64,000 bases of DNA from Duganella sp. Root336D2 (GTDB taxonomy: Bacteria > Pseudomonadota > Gammaproteobacteria > Burkholderiales > Burkholderiaceae_D). The position numbers and the translations under genes were made by a program. The notes beneath the pieces are model-generated. The model worked only from the letters and a program-made list of their open reading frames with translations. It ran no database searches and was not told where the DNA came from. The stretch is from positions 457,736-521,735 of the forward strand of contig NZ_LMDB01000012.1 in NCBI RefSeq assembly GCF_001425005.1, in the 5' to 3' direction. Position 1 is the stretch's first letter. Each line of letters starts with the position of its first letter. Below are positions 7,896 to 16,164 of this stretch, one piece after another.

Positions 7896-8963
7896 ATGAA
7901 GAGCCCAAAGACCAAGCCGCTGTTGCTGATCGTTGATGGATCGGCCGACCACCTGCAACAGCTCAGCCACCTGCTGGAAGACAAGTACGCCGTGCGCGCG
8001 GTCGACGATGGCGACGCCGCGCTGGCGGCGGCAGGGCAGCTGCCGCGGCCGGAGCTGATCCTGGTCGATGTGGTGCGCGATGGCTTTGCCGTTTGCCGGC
8101 GCCTGCGCGGCAACCCGGACACCGCCAGCATTCCCATGATCGCCATGATCGAACGCGGCCAGCCGGAGCAGGAGCAAAGCGCCCTTGCGGAAGGGGCTTC
8201 GGACGTGGTGGCGCGCCCGCTGGTGCCGGAATTGCTGCACGCGCGCATTGCCACCCAGCTGCAGCTGCGGGAGGCGCGCGCCAAGGTGCAACGCCAGCGC
8301 AGCCAGCTCAATGAACTGGGCCAGATCGCCGATGCCGCGGCCTGGGCCATCGCCAGCCTGGCCGAATGGCGCGACGAGGAAGATCCATCGCACCTGCGCC
8401 GCATCCAGCACATTGTGCTGGCGCTGGCGCGCCAGTTGCAGGGCAATCCCCGCTTCGCCGATGAACTGGTTGAAGCCCATATTCCCCTGCTGTTCAAGGC
8501 GGCGCCGCTGCACGATATCGGCAAGGTGCGTATTCCGGATGCGATCCTGCTCAAGCCGGGCCGCCTGACGCCGGAAGAATTCGAGGTCATGAAGCAGCAC
8601 ACCGTGCATGGCCGGGATGCCATCGCCGGGGTGGAGCGCGAACTGGGCTTCTCCAATGCCTTCCTGCGCTTTGCGCGCGAAATCACCTTTAGCCACCAGG
8701 AGCGATACGACGGCTCCGGCTATCCGCAAGGCCTGGCCGGCGATGCCATTCCGGTATCGGCGCGCCTGGTTGCGGTGGCTGATGTTTATGATGCGCTGGT
8801 GTCCAGGCGCGTGTACCGCCCGGCCTTCACGCATGAGACCGCCATCGAGCTGATCCGCCAGGGCAGCGGCGAGCAATTCGACCCGGATGTGGTTGACGCC
8901 TTGCTGGCCGCCGAGGAAAACGTCAAGGAAATCGCGCTTCGATACCATGATGCGACAGAGTAA
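7896..8963 (+). CDS. Response regulator with HD-GYP domain
   Basis: 355 residues. Receiver-like domain 8-125, then a linker helix and an HD-GYP domain 140-350 (HD pair at 206-207 in PLHDIGK, later SHQE followed by DGSGYP at about 271-277). HD-GYP domains degrade cyclic di-GMP. The receiver has Asp58 as phospho-acceptor candidate, but the usual acidic pair is reduced to one Asp (VDGS) and the conserved Lys-Pro is Arg-Pro, so it is atypical. The motif reads HQE rather than HHE. Seventy-seven bases later comes a histidine kinase gene, the likely partner. ATG 7896 was preferred over GTG 7878; no strong ribosome site is visible. Confidence 0.85.
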   Translation: MKSPKTKPLLLIVDGSADHLQQLSHLLEDKYAVRAVDDGDAALAAAGQLPRPELILVDVVRDGFAVCRRLRGNPDTASIPMIAMIERGQPEQEQSALAEGASDVVARPLVPELLHARIATQLQLREARAKVQRQRSQLNELGQIADAAAWAIASLAEWRDEEDPSHLRRIQHIVLALARQLQGNPRFADELVEAHIPLLFKAAPLHDIGKVRIPDAILLKPGRLTPEEFEVMKQHTVHGRDAIAGVERELGFSNAFLRFAREITFSHQERYDGSGYPQGLAGDAIPVSARLVAVADVYDALVSRRVYRPAFTHETAIELIRQGSGEQFDPDVVDALLAAEENVKEIALRYHDATE

Positions 8964-9040
8964 CAACGGCTGAACGTTTCCCCGGCGTATTGTGGATTTC
9001 CCTATGCTATAGTCGTCTCCAAAGTCCCGTCGGAGCAAGC

Positions 9041-11356
9041 ATGCGCATACACGGATACCTGGCCTTTATTGTCGGTATTTGCGTTACCGTGTGGGTCTGC
9101 ATGTTCGTGGTGAATGTGCAGGACCGCCAGACCAATGAAGCCTTCCAGCGCGATACGCAAAAGATTGCGCGCGACACCCAGCTTCGCCTGCAAACCTATT
9201 TCGACATGCTGCTTAGCATTAAGGGGGTGTTTGCGGTCAAGGGCGATGTCTCGCGCGTGGAGTTCAGCCGCTACGTGCGTGAGCTGGACCTCAAGCGCCG
9301 CTATCCCGGCTTCCAGGCCATCCAGTTCGTGCGGCGCGTGCCATCCAGCCAACTGGATGTTTATGCGACAAAGATCCGCGCCGACGACAGCCTGCAAAGC
9401 GGCGGCTACCCCGACTACAAGGTGCACCCGGCATCGGTGCGGCCGGAGCACTTCCTGATTGAATACAACGAGCCGATGCGGGGCAATGAAAACGCCTTCG
9501 GCCTTGATCTTGCCGCGTTGCCTCCGCATTACAAGGCCCTGCAACTGGGCAAGGCGAGCGGCCGCGTGGTGGCCACAGAACGCATCACGCTGGTGCAGGA
9601 CGCCAGCGGCCAGCCAGGCTTCGTGGCGCGCGCCCCGATCTACCGCCGCGGCGCATCGCTGTTGACGGAACAGGAACGCGATGCGGCACTGACGGGCTTC
9701 GTCGCCATTGTTTTCCGCGTCAACGACCTGATGTCGGAAACAATCGATAGCCCGATGCTGCAGCATCTCTACGTCAGCATCAACGATGCGGGCTATCTCA
9801 GTGATGGCGGCAACATGCCGCCCACGGTCGATAACCTCATGTTCAACAGCTTCGGAAAACTTGGTTCGGGCGCGCGCTTGCCGGCGCTGCCCGGCCTGTC
9901 CGGCAAGATCCCGCTCGATGTCGGAGAGCGGCGTTGGGTGATGGCTTTTGAGGGCCATGCGGGCGAGCGCTACAGCCGTGACATGAGGCTGATTTCCGTT
10001 ATCGGCTTCGCCGGCTTTGTTATCAGTGCCCTGATCGGCGCGCAGATCATGACGCTGCAACGGCGCCGTGCCCTGGCGCAAAAGCTGCGCATTACGGCTG
10101 ACGAATTGCGCGCGCTGCAGGATAGCGCCATTGTCGGCATCGGCCTGTTTGTCAACGGCGTGATCGTGCGCTGCAACCGCGGGCTGGAGGAGATGATGGG
10201 CTACCAGGCGGGGCAACTGGCCGGACGTTCCTGCAATATGCTGACAGGCGGGCTGAGTGATCCGTTCGCCTGCGTGACCGACAGCACTTCGATGCATTTC
10301 GAACTGGAGCTGGCCAGCGCCAATGGCCGGCGCCTGTGGTGCATGGTGAATGGGCGCATGCTGGACGAGAAGGAGCCGCGCAAGGGCTGCGTGTGGGTGA
10401 TTATCGATATCACGGAGCGCAAACAGACCGAGGCAGCGCTGGTCGACACCAAGCATGGGCTGGAACGCAGCCTGAGCGAGCTGGCGCTGCAAAAGTCCAA
10501 TGTGGAAATGGCGCACAAGGATTTGTCGGCCGTGCTGTTGACACTTAAGCAGGCGCAGGCCAACCTGATCACGTCGGAAAAAATGGCGTCGCTGGGAGCC
10601 CTGGTGGCCGGCATTGCGCATGAGCTGAACACGCCGATCGGCAACAGCCTGCTGACTGCGACGGCCTTGAGCGATATGTGCAAGGAATTCGAGCGCCAGC
10701 TCGCCGATGGCGGCATCAAGCGCTCCACGCTCGATACGCACCTGAAGGATGCCCGCATGGCGTGCTCCATCATCACCAATTCCCTGACGCGCGCGGCTGA
10801 CCTGATCCACTCCTTCAAGCAGGTGGCAGTGGACCAGACTTCCGATAAACGGCGCTCGTTCAACCTGCATGGCGTAGTGCACGACACGCTTGCCACGTAT
10901 TCGGCCCAACTGCGCCGCGCCAACTGCGAAGTGAAGGTGTGGATGCCGGAGACGCTCACCTTCATGTCCTACCCGGGCAGCATTGGGCAGGTTCTAAGCA
11001 ACCTTATTCAGAACGCTATCATGCATGCATTCGAGGGACGCGAATCGGGGCACATCACCATCAGCGCCGTTGAAATGGACGATGACAACGTCGAACTGCG
11101 CTTCGCCGACGATGGCAATGGCATGAGCGCCCGCACGCTGCGCCAGGTGTACGATCCCTTCTTCACCACCAAGATGGGGCAGGGCGGTTCCGGGCTGGGC
11201 ATGAATATCGTCTACAACCTTGTCACCGGCGTTTTGCGCGGCACCATCCAGGTTGAATCCGAGGTTGGCAAAGGCACTACCGCGATCATCATCCTGCCGC
11301 GCAAAGTTCCCGCCAAAGACGATCTGACGGAAACCGACCTGCTGCACGCGCAGTAG
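9041..11356 (+). CDS. CHASE/PAS sensor histidine kinase
   Basis: 771 residues; ATG 9041 follows a GGAG. Transmembrane helix at about 5-26, periplasmic CHASE domain (pattern FAVKGDV...YPGFQAIQFV, about 60-230), second transmembrane helix near 310-330, PAS domain (about 350-465), coiled coil, then a dimerisation helix with GIAHELNTPIGN (phospho-His about 527) and an ATPase domain with the N-box (NLIQNAIMHA) and G boxes (DDGNGM, GQGGSGLGMNI). CHASE domains bind small extracellular ligands. It follows the HD-GYP response regulator on the same strand, suggesting a two-component system that sets cyclic di-GMP levels. Confidence 0.92.
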   Translation: MRIHGYLAFIVGICVTVWVCMFVVNVQDRQTNEAFQRDTQKIARDTQLRLQTYFDMLLSIKGVFAVKGDVSRVEFSRYVRELDLKRRYPGFQAIQFVRRVPSSQLDVYATKIRADDSLQSGGYPDYKVHPASVRPEHFLIEYNEPMRGNENAFGLDLAALPPHYKALQLGKASGRVVATERITLVQDASGQPGFVARAPIYRRGASLLTEQERDAALTGFVAIVFRVNDLMSETIDSPMLQHLYVSINDAGYLSDGGNMPPTVDNLMFNSFGKLGSGARLPALPGLSGKIPLDVGERRWVMAFEGHAGERYSRDMRLISVIGFAGFVISALIGAQIMTLQRRRALAQKLRITADELRALQDSAIVGIGLFVNGVIVRCNRGLEEMMGYQAGQLAGRSCNMLTGGLSDPFACVTDSTSMHFELELASANGRRLWCMVNGRMLDEKEPRKGCVWVIIDITERKQTEAALVDTKHGLERSLSELALQKSNVEMAHKDLSAVLLTLKQAQANLITSEKMASLGALVAGIAHELNTPIGNSLLTATALSDMCKEFERQLADGGIKRSTLDTHLKDARMACSIITNSLTRAADLIHSFKQVAVDQTSDKRRSFNLHGVVHDTLATYSAQLRRANCEVKVWMPETLTFMSYPGSIGQVLSNLIQNAIMHAFEGRESGHITISAVEMDDDNVELRFADDGNGMSARTLRQVYDPFFTTKMGQGGSGLGMNIVYNLVTGVLRGTIQVESEVGKGTTAIIILPRKVPAKDDLTETDLLHAQ

Positions 11357-11519
11357 TTGATGAAGTTGTATTAGCTCAAACTTGAAGTTGTATATTTAGA
11401 ATCCCGCTCCAGTGGTAACGTGTTTCCGACATGGCGATTGAAAACGGCCAATAACGGACCTTCAACCATTGGCCCCATCGATTAGAATTTGAAGAACTTT
11501 TATATCCAATCCGCCTAAT
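11357..11519. other. Intergenic region after the kinase gene
   Basis: AT-rich by comparison with the flanking kinase gene. It has two close copies of GAAGTTGTAT near 11370-11395 and the segment CGGCCAATAACGGAC, which resembles a motif of short intergenic repeats. No gene or clear terminator was seen. Confidence 0.35.
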
Positions 11520-11681
11520 ATGAAGCCAGATGTCGTCCCTAATAAGGTAGTGGTCTTTACCGGTTCTGGCATTAGCGCGGAAAGTGGATTACCCACTTTC
11601 CGCGATTCGAACGGACTTTGGCGCTCATATTCTTGGGAGGAGGTGGCCAGCCCAGAAGGCTGGAAGGCTCGTCTATTATAA
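11520..11681 (+). pseudogene. Sir2-family NAD-dependent deacylase, truncated N-terminal remnant
   Basis: From ATG 11520 there are 53 codons before TAA. They encode [19 protein letters not shown] followed by GLW, the NAD-binding first segment of sirtuins, and then [11 protein letters not shown], as in the bacterial subgroup. Intact proteins have about 240-270 residues; the catalytic His and the zinc Cys residues are missing. The frame is lost right after position 11681, and no later sirtuin sequence is recognisable, so this is a decayed or deleted gene. Confidence 0.75.
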
Positions 11682-11924
11682 GAACACTGAAGCGTCTGCT
11701 TGCTCCTTGATTGTTGGTTTGATCGACGATGATGGAGTAATCAATGTTCAGCCAGTAGAAACATTCAAGTCTGGTTTCGGAACATGCATCGAAAAGAAAG
11801 CAAATGCGCAATAAGTACAGTCGCCCCCTTCTGTTGACCGACTGCATTTGGGCGACTTCGACAATCGTGAGGCCGGAAGTAGCCGGCCAGAAGCCGCCGG
11901 TCATTCTTTGAATAGGGTGATAAA
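11682..11924. repeat. Repeat-rich intergenic stretch
   Basis: Contains several nested short inverted repeats, for example CAGTCG and CGACTG around 11818-11846 and GCCGG/CCGGC pairs near 11872-11900. Open frames on both strands are short and resemble no protein. It looks like a dispersed intergenic repeat of the kind common in Oxalobacteraceae (inference). Confidence 0.35.
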
Positions 11925-12353
11925 TTGCCGAACGATATAACTTTGACGGAAATTGAAATCGCGTTTGTAGCGAAATTGAAGGCGGCGAAAGTTGCCTTTG
12001 CAGGGAAATCAATTCGGCGGCTCGATATCGGCATATTCCCTTGGCATGGGACTATCGAATTATCAGCACTGTGCGTCGGCGACGCTTGCCAGCTTGAGGA
12101 TATCGCTGGCTGGCCCCATTACAACTTTTCTGCTGTGCAAGAAGGAGGATGGCCTGAAGCTGCTGACGTTTGCGCTCGAATGGAAGCTTGTTGGAAAAGG
12201 GGCGTGGCCGCTAACGATTTCTTTGAGCTTTTTGGTGCGGCGATGAACTCTCAACTTGTCCTGGCTCAGTTAGAAGAATTCAATCGCACCGAAGATTTCG
12301 GCGTTACCTTGATGAATCCCGACGCAAAAAATTCAAGGAATTACTGCGTCTGA
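11925..12353 (+). CDS. Hypothetical protein
   Basis: 142 residues from a TTG start preceded by AGGGTGA with four-base spacing. Acidic, soluble, with Trp and Cys residues in the middle (IFPWHGTIELSALCVGD, EDIAGWPHYNF). No family recognised. The surroundings are a Sir2 remnant and intergenic repeats, and the gene is AT-richer than the core genes, so it may have been acquired by transfer. Size and style resemble immunity-type proteins, but no toxin gene is adjacent, so this is not claimed. Confidence 0.55.
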   Translation: MPNDITLTEIEIAFVAKLKAAKVAFAGKSIRRLDIGIFPWHGTIELSALCVGDACQLEDIAGWPHYNFSAVQEGGWPEAADVCARMEACWKRGVAANDFFELFGAAMNSQLVLAQLEEFNRTEDFGVTLMNPDAKNSRNYCV

Positions 12354-12368
12354 GTCTCGACAATTCAA

Positions 12369-12490
12369 TGTCCGCAATGGGCGGAACCCGCCTGTGGTGC
12401 CTGCCTAGCTACAAGTCTGAGCGCAACACTTGAGAATCGAGACAGAGTCTGACATCTAGTGTCAGATGGGGGCAGCTTCCCCATTGCGGA
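12369..12490. repeat. Imperfect long inverted repeat element
   Basis: GTCCGCAATGGG at the left is mirrored by CCCATTGCGGAC at the right about 120 bases away; the matches continue inwards with interruptions. Inside lies a hairpin TCTGACA-N5-TGTCAGA (12448-12466) that is shared with the tandem repeat at 61981-62100. No coding sequence. It resembles a small non-autonomous element or a folded intergenic repeat. Confidence 0.5.
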
Positions 12491-12545
12491 CGCCCTATAA
12501 AGTCTTTGAGGCCGGCTTGAAGCGGGGCCGCCATCTTAGCGCACA

Positions 12546-13058
12546 TCAAACTGCGTTTTGCCAATAACTGGCGAGCGCTTTAAGGGCGTCTGAATGCCTT
12601 ACGTCATCTTCCAAGCTCGCAGTAAATTTAAGGAAATGAATGACGATTTGCCTTTGGATCTCATTCAGAGCCGAATACTGTGCGATGGCGTATGCACGTA
12701 AATCCTCATTCTTAGTCGATGGTAAGAGCGAAGAAATGGTCATTCCAAGCACATCAGTTTCCCAGATTGACCTATGGTGGTTCTTTAAACTGTAACGCAT
12801 GTATGCGGGCAAATAATAGAGAAATTCTTCGGCTCCCATGTGAGCAAGTAAGCAGTCGCATTCTTCGATCTCTTCATCGGGAATTTCTTGCCAAGTTCTA
12901 TCTACCCGTTTCTTGCCAGCCGCCGTCCACTCATCCGCAGTAATTTCCCGCGACATTCCATACTTATCGGTTAATTGAAACTGCCGCAATGACGTCTCTG
13001 CACGTGCGGTGCCATCAAACGCATCTTCAATGCCTGTGATTAGACTGACCAGGTTCAT
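12546..13058 (-). CDS. DUF6714-like hypothetical protein
   Basis: 170 residues from ATG 13058 (a GTG two codons upstream also fits). It has the pattern EECDCLLAHMGAEEFLYYLPAYMRY in the middle, followed by a helical C-terminal part, which fits the DUF6714 family of uncharacterised proteins. No signal peptide or membrane segment. It is AT-richer than the core genes. The preceding gene on the strand ends about 38 bases upstream. Confidence 0.55.
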   Translation of the reverse strand: MNLVSLITGIEDAFDGTARAETSLRQFQLTDKYGMSREITADEWTAAGKKRVDRTWQEIPDEEIEECDCLLAHMGAEEFLYYLPAYMRYSLKNHHRSIWETDVLGMTISSLLPSTKNEDLRAYAIAQYSALNEIQRQIVIHFLKFTASLEDDVRHSDALKALASYWQNAV

Positions 13059-13096
13059 GTTCACTCAAATATTCTGAAAGATCAGATCGGGTTTGC

Positions 13097-13333
13097 TCAG
13101 GGGAGCAGGTCTTCCACGATCTTCAATGCGGCGCGCTCCGCCTCGGCCTCGGCGGCATGCTGGTCCAATAAGGTAAGATCCGCCGACACGCGCCGTTTTG
13201 GATAGATGTGGGTCATATGCATCGGGTTCGCAGATGGTGCGAAGATGGAAACGTAGGCGCCCCATTGCTTCGTGCCTTCCAGCAGTTCGCCTGTGAACTC
13301 GATCTCGTAACCGTCAACGCTTTTGGTGGGCAT
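13097..13333 (-). CDS. Small hypothetical protein
   Basis: 78-80 residues. ATG 13333 has GGAG at good spacing; ATG 13339, two codons upstream, is an alternative. It contains EIEFTGELLEGTKQWGAYVSIF and a C-terminal helix rich in Ala and Glu. No family recognised. It lies 33 bases after the phosphatase-like gene on the same strand. Confidence 0.55.
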   Translation of the reverse strand: MPTKSVDGYEIEFTGELLEGTKQWGAYVSIFAPSANPMHMTHIYPKRRVSADLTLLDQHAAEAEAERAALKIVEDLLP

Positions 13334-13365
13334 CCCCATTCTCCGCTTTGCATATGTGAGCAGTA

Positions 13366-13689
13366 TTAGCGCAGGAACTTGCCGGCTTTGAGTTCCAGAA
13401 GCCGCACCAACTCCGCTTGCATGTATTCGTAATCGTCTGGAATGTCGAGGCAGATCACACGCTTTCCGTTCAGGTGCGCCCGGAAGTTCCTGGAAAGGCG
13501 GTTGCGATGGGCCTTCTCCATCACGAAGATAATGTTTGCCCACGCTATCTGCTCGGTCGACAGCGACACGTCGGCATCATTGCCCAGGCCGGCCGAATCG
13601 GTTTCCACGTCAGGCCAGCTTGCGAATACATGCTCCGCCGTCGGGCTGCGCAAGCGGTTTTGTGTGCAGATGAAAAGTGCTCGTTTCAT
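13366..13689 (-). CDS. Low-molecular-weight protein tyrosine phosphatase-like protein
   Basis: 107 residues. The N-terminal ALFICTQNRLRSPTAE has the CX5R phosphate loop (Cys-Thr-Gln-Asn-Arg-Leu-Arg) of the small predicted tyrosine phosphatases (COG4551 type), which are shorter than classical 150-residue enzymes. The later ICLDIPDDYEYM may hold the general-acid Asp. ATG 13689 overlaps the stop of the upstream gene (ATGA) and follows an AAGG. Substrate unknown. Confidence 0.75.
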   Translation of the reverse strand: MKRALFICTQNRLRSPTAEHVFASWPDVETDSAGLGNDADVSLSTEQIAWANIIFVMEKAHRNRLSRNFRAHLNGKRVICLDIPDDYEYMQAELVRLLELKAGKFLR

Positions 13690-14117
13690 TGAATCCTTGT
13701 TACGTGGCTTACTACGATCGTCCAATTTCCTTTAACACGCACTAGCGTATCAGTGAATCGGACATCCAGCGCAAACGGCTTGCCGCCGGAGCGTCCTTTG
13801 AGTGAGGTGATGCCTTGGACAACGGCCGCATCGCCATATACGCGTGCCGTCATGCTGTGATTCTCAAAGCGATCGTATTGCGGATCGCCGTCGCGAACTT
13901 CCTGGATCGCTTGCGCACGGCTCTGGACTTCGGAGTTCGAACTCACGAGATTGAACTCGGGAGCCAGCAAGCGCTCCAGTGCTGGAATATCCCGTAATCG
14001 AAACGCTTCACACGCCGCTTGCGTGAGGGCCATCACTTCCTGCTCCGGCGTGGGCGCCGCCATCGCTGAATGAAAGGCAAGGGCAGCTAAAAGACAAAGC
14101 GCGCGAATGAAGGACAT
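13686..14117 (-). CDS. Secreted NTF2-like (DUF4440) protein
   Basis: 143 residues from ATG 14117 with GGAGA upstream. Signal peptide of about 22 residues (SAMA-APTPE), then an NTF2-like fold: helix EVMALTQAACEAFRLRDIPALERLLAPEFNLVSS and the usual beta strands, ending in GNWTIVVSHVTRI. DUF4440/SnoaL-type proteins have no common activity. It is translationally coupled to the phosphatase gene by a four-base overlap. Confidence 0.75.
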   Translation of the reverse strand: MSFIRALCLLAALAFHSAMAAPTPEQEVMALTQAACEAFRLRDIPALERLLAPEFNLVSSNSEVQSRAQAIQEVRDGDPQYDRFENHSMTARVYGDAAVVQGITSLKGRSGGKPFALDVRFTDTLVRVKGNWTIVVSHVTRIQ

Positions 14118-14202
14118 GGCTGGTCTCCGGGAATTTTGCAGGAATCTTATCAAATTTAAACCAGGTCAAGGAAATCAAAAAACGGCGGTTCACATTGGTC
14201 TT

Positions 14203-14249
14203 TAACTACATTTAGTGTGTAATATCCATAAAGACACAACATATAGTTA
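14203..14249 (+). promoter_or_regulatory. Pair of NrdR-box-like sites before nrdD
   Basis: Box 1 is at 14203-14218 (TAACTACATTTAGTGT) and box 2 at 14234-14249 (ACACAACATATAGTTA). Box 1 reverse-complemented matches box 2 at 13 of 16 positions, and each is close to the known ACACTATAT-type NrdR box. Start-to-start distance is 31 bases, three helical turns, the usual spacing for NrdR. A possible -10 TAATAT (14220-14225) lies between them. NrdR represses ribonucleotide reductase genes when dATP is high. No convincing FNR box was seen. Confidence 0.65.
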
Positions 14250-14258
14250 TTAAAAACG

Positions 14259-15980
14259 ATGACGCCGATTCGCAAGACAACCGTGGATGTGCAATCCTCG
14301 ATCGATGAATACCTCCAGCAGCTTGACTGGCGGGTGAATGCCAACGCCAACCAGGGCTATTCCCTGGGCGGCATGATCCTCAATATCTCGGGCAAGATGG
14401 TCGCCAATTACTGGCTCGATCACGTCTACCCGCGTGAAGTCGGCGAGGCGCACCGCAATGCCGATATCCACATCCACGACCTCGACATGCTGGCCGGCTA
14501 CTGCGCCGGCTGGTCGCTGCGTACTTTGCTGAGCGAAGGCCTGAATGGCGTGCCGGGGAAAGTGGAATCGGCGCCGCCGAAGCACTTGTCCAGCGCCGCC
14601 GGCCAGATCGTCAACTTCCTCGGTACACTGCAGAACGAATGGGCCGGTGCGCAGGCATTCAGTTCTTTCGACACCTATATGGCGCCTTATGTGCGCAAGG
14701 ATAAGCTGGGATACGAGCAGGTACTGCAAACCATCCAGGAGCTGATCTACAACCTGAATGTCCCGTCGCGCTGGGGTACGCAAACGCCGTTCACCAATCT
14801 GACCTTCGACTGGACCTGTCCGGAAGACCTGCGGGAACAGGTGCCCGTGATCGCCGGCGAAGAAATGCCCTTCACCTACGGCGAGCTGCAAGCCGAGATG
14901 GACATGATCAACCGCGCCTATATCGAAGTCATGATGCGCGGCGATGCCAAAGGGCGCGCCTTCACTTTCCCGATCCCGACGTACAACATCACACCGGACT
15001 TCGACTGGCACAGCCCTAACGCGGAAATGCTGTTCGAGATGACGGCGCGCTACGGCCTGCCTTATTTCCAGAACTTTGTGAATTCGGAACTCAAGCCGAA
15101 CATGATCCGCTCCATGTGCTGCCGCCTGCAGCTCGACCTGCGCGAACTGCTCAAGCGCGGCAACGGCTTGTTTGGTTCGGCGGAGCAAACCGGCTCGCTT
15201 GGCGTGGTCACATTGAATTGCGCGCGCCTTGGCTACCTTTATGCGGGTGATGAGGCGGCGCTCCTTGGCCGCGTGGACGAACTTCTCGCGCTGGGCAAGA
15301 CCAGCCTGGAAATCAAGCGCCAGGTGATCCAGCGCCTGATGGACGGTGGCCTGTTCCCCTATACCAAACGCTATCTCGGCACGCTGCGCAACCACTTCTC
15401 CACGCTCGGCGTGAACGGTATCAATGAAATGATCCGCAATTTCACCAACGACAGGGAAGACATCACCACCGAAGCCGGCGCTGCGCTGGCCACCCGCCTG
15501 CTGGATCATATCCGCGCCCGCATGCTGGAGTTCCAGGAAGTGACCGGCCATATGTACAACCTGGAGGCGACTCCGGCCGAAGGCACAACCTACCGCTTTG
15601 CCAAGGAAGACCGAACCCGCATGCCGGCGATCCTCCAGGCCGGCACGAAGGAAATGCCGTACTACACCAACTCTTCGCAGCTCCCCGTTGGCTTTACCGA
15701 CGATCCATTCGAGGCGCTGGAACGGCAGGACGAACTGCAAAGGAAGTACACCGGCGGCACGGTGCTGCACCTGTACATGACCGAGCAGGTATCCAGCGCC
15801 GATGCTTGCCGCCGCCTGGTGCAGCGCGCACTGACGCGCTTCCGCCTGCCCTATATCACCATTACGCCGACATTCTCGATCTGCCCAAGACACGGCTACT
15901 TGAGCGGCAAGCACGAATTCTGTCCGAGATGCGATGAGGACATCATTGCGCGCAAATCGCGCGAACTTTCACTTAACTGA
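14259..15980 (+). CDS. nrdD: Anaerobic ribonucleoside-triphosphate reductase, large part (class III NrdD without glycyl-radical tail)
   Basis: 573 residues. Reduces NTPs to dNTPs without oxygen. Active-site Cys residues are visible at AGYCAGW (82) and SMCCRL (287/288), and a metal-binding segment ICPRHG...FCPRC (542, 555, 558) near the end. Two parts of a standard NrdD are missing from this chain. There is no N-terminal ATP-cone: the protein begins directly with the core WRVNANANQGYS region, and a stop at 14244-14246 blocks extension upstream. There is also no C-terminal glycyl-radical segment, which is encoded by the next gene. The TGA stop is part of the next gene's Shine-Dalgarno (TGAGGAG). 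Confidence 0.93.
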   Translation: MTPIRKTTVDVQSSIDEYLQQLDWRVNANANQGYSLGGMILNISGKMVANYWLDHVYPREVGEAHRNADIHIHDLDMLAGYCAGWSLRTLLSEGLNGVPGKVESAPPKHLSSAAGQIVNFLGTLQNEWAGAQAFSSFDTYMAPYVRKDKLGYEQVLQTIQELIYNLNVPSRWGTQTPFTNLTFDWTCPEDLREQVPVIAGEEMPFTYGELQAEMDMINRAYIEVMMRGDAKGRAFTFPIPTYNITPDFDWHSPNAEMLFEMTARYGLPYFQNFVNSELKPNMIRSMCCRLQLDLRELLKRGNGLFGSAEQTGSLGVVTLNCARLGYLYAGDEAALLGRVDELLALGKTSLEIKRQVIQRLMDGGLFPYTKRYLGTLRNHFSTLGVNGINEMIRNFTNDREDITTEAGAALATRLLDHIRARMLEFQEVTGHMYNLEATPAEGTTYRFAKEDRTRMPAILQAGTKEMPYYTNSSQLPVGFTDDPFEALERQDELQRKYTGGTVLHLYMTEQVSSADACRRLVQRALTRFRLPYITITPTFSICPRHGYLSGKHEFCPRCDEDIIARKSRELSLN

Positions 15981-15990
15981 GGAGATATGC

Positions 15991-16164
15991 ATGACCGCTA
16001 ACCAACCAGCCCGGGAGATCACGCTCACCAACGCCGAACGCCATCCTTGCGAAATCTGGACGCGCGTGATGGGCTACCACCGTCCATACTCGTCCTTCAA
16101 CGTCGGCAAGAAGGGCGAATTCAACGAGCGCACTTATTTCGTCGAGCGCAAGAATAATGGCTGA
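15991..16164 (+). CDS. Stand-alone glycyl-radical domain of class III ribonucleotide reductase
   Basis: 57 residues. EIWTRVMGYHRPYSSFN followed by GKKGEF is the C-terminal glycyl-radical loop of NrdD, here with Gly28 as the radical site. In Pseudomonas-type NrdD the same sequence is the tail of one continuous chain. Here it is in a different frame from nrdD, with its own GAGGAG (15979-15984) six bases before ATG, overlapping the nrdD stop. It overlaps nrdG by eight bases. The whole arrangement is clean, with no decay, so a true split subunit is more likely than a broken gene; it is analogous to the free glycyl-radical protein GrcA/YfiD for pyruvate formate-lyase. Confidence 0.85.
   Translation: MTANQPAREITLTNAERHPCEIWTRVMGYHRPYSSFNVGKKGEFNERTYFVERKNNG

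Noticed and set aside
11572..12012. A 146-codon minus-strand frame over the Sir2 remnant
   Set aside because: It runs through repeat DNA and the antisense of the sirtuin fragment, with no recognisable domain.
14250..15914. A 554-codon open frame antisense to nrdD
   Set aside because: The plus-strand frame is an unmistakable NrdD; the antisense translation resembles nothing.
15930..15990. nrdD frameshift as simple decay or sequencing error
   Set aside because: Not excluded, but less likely: the stop codon is built into a good Shine-Dalgarno at six-base spacing to a fresh ATG, and both parts retain every expected catalytic motif.
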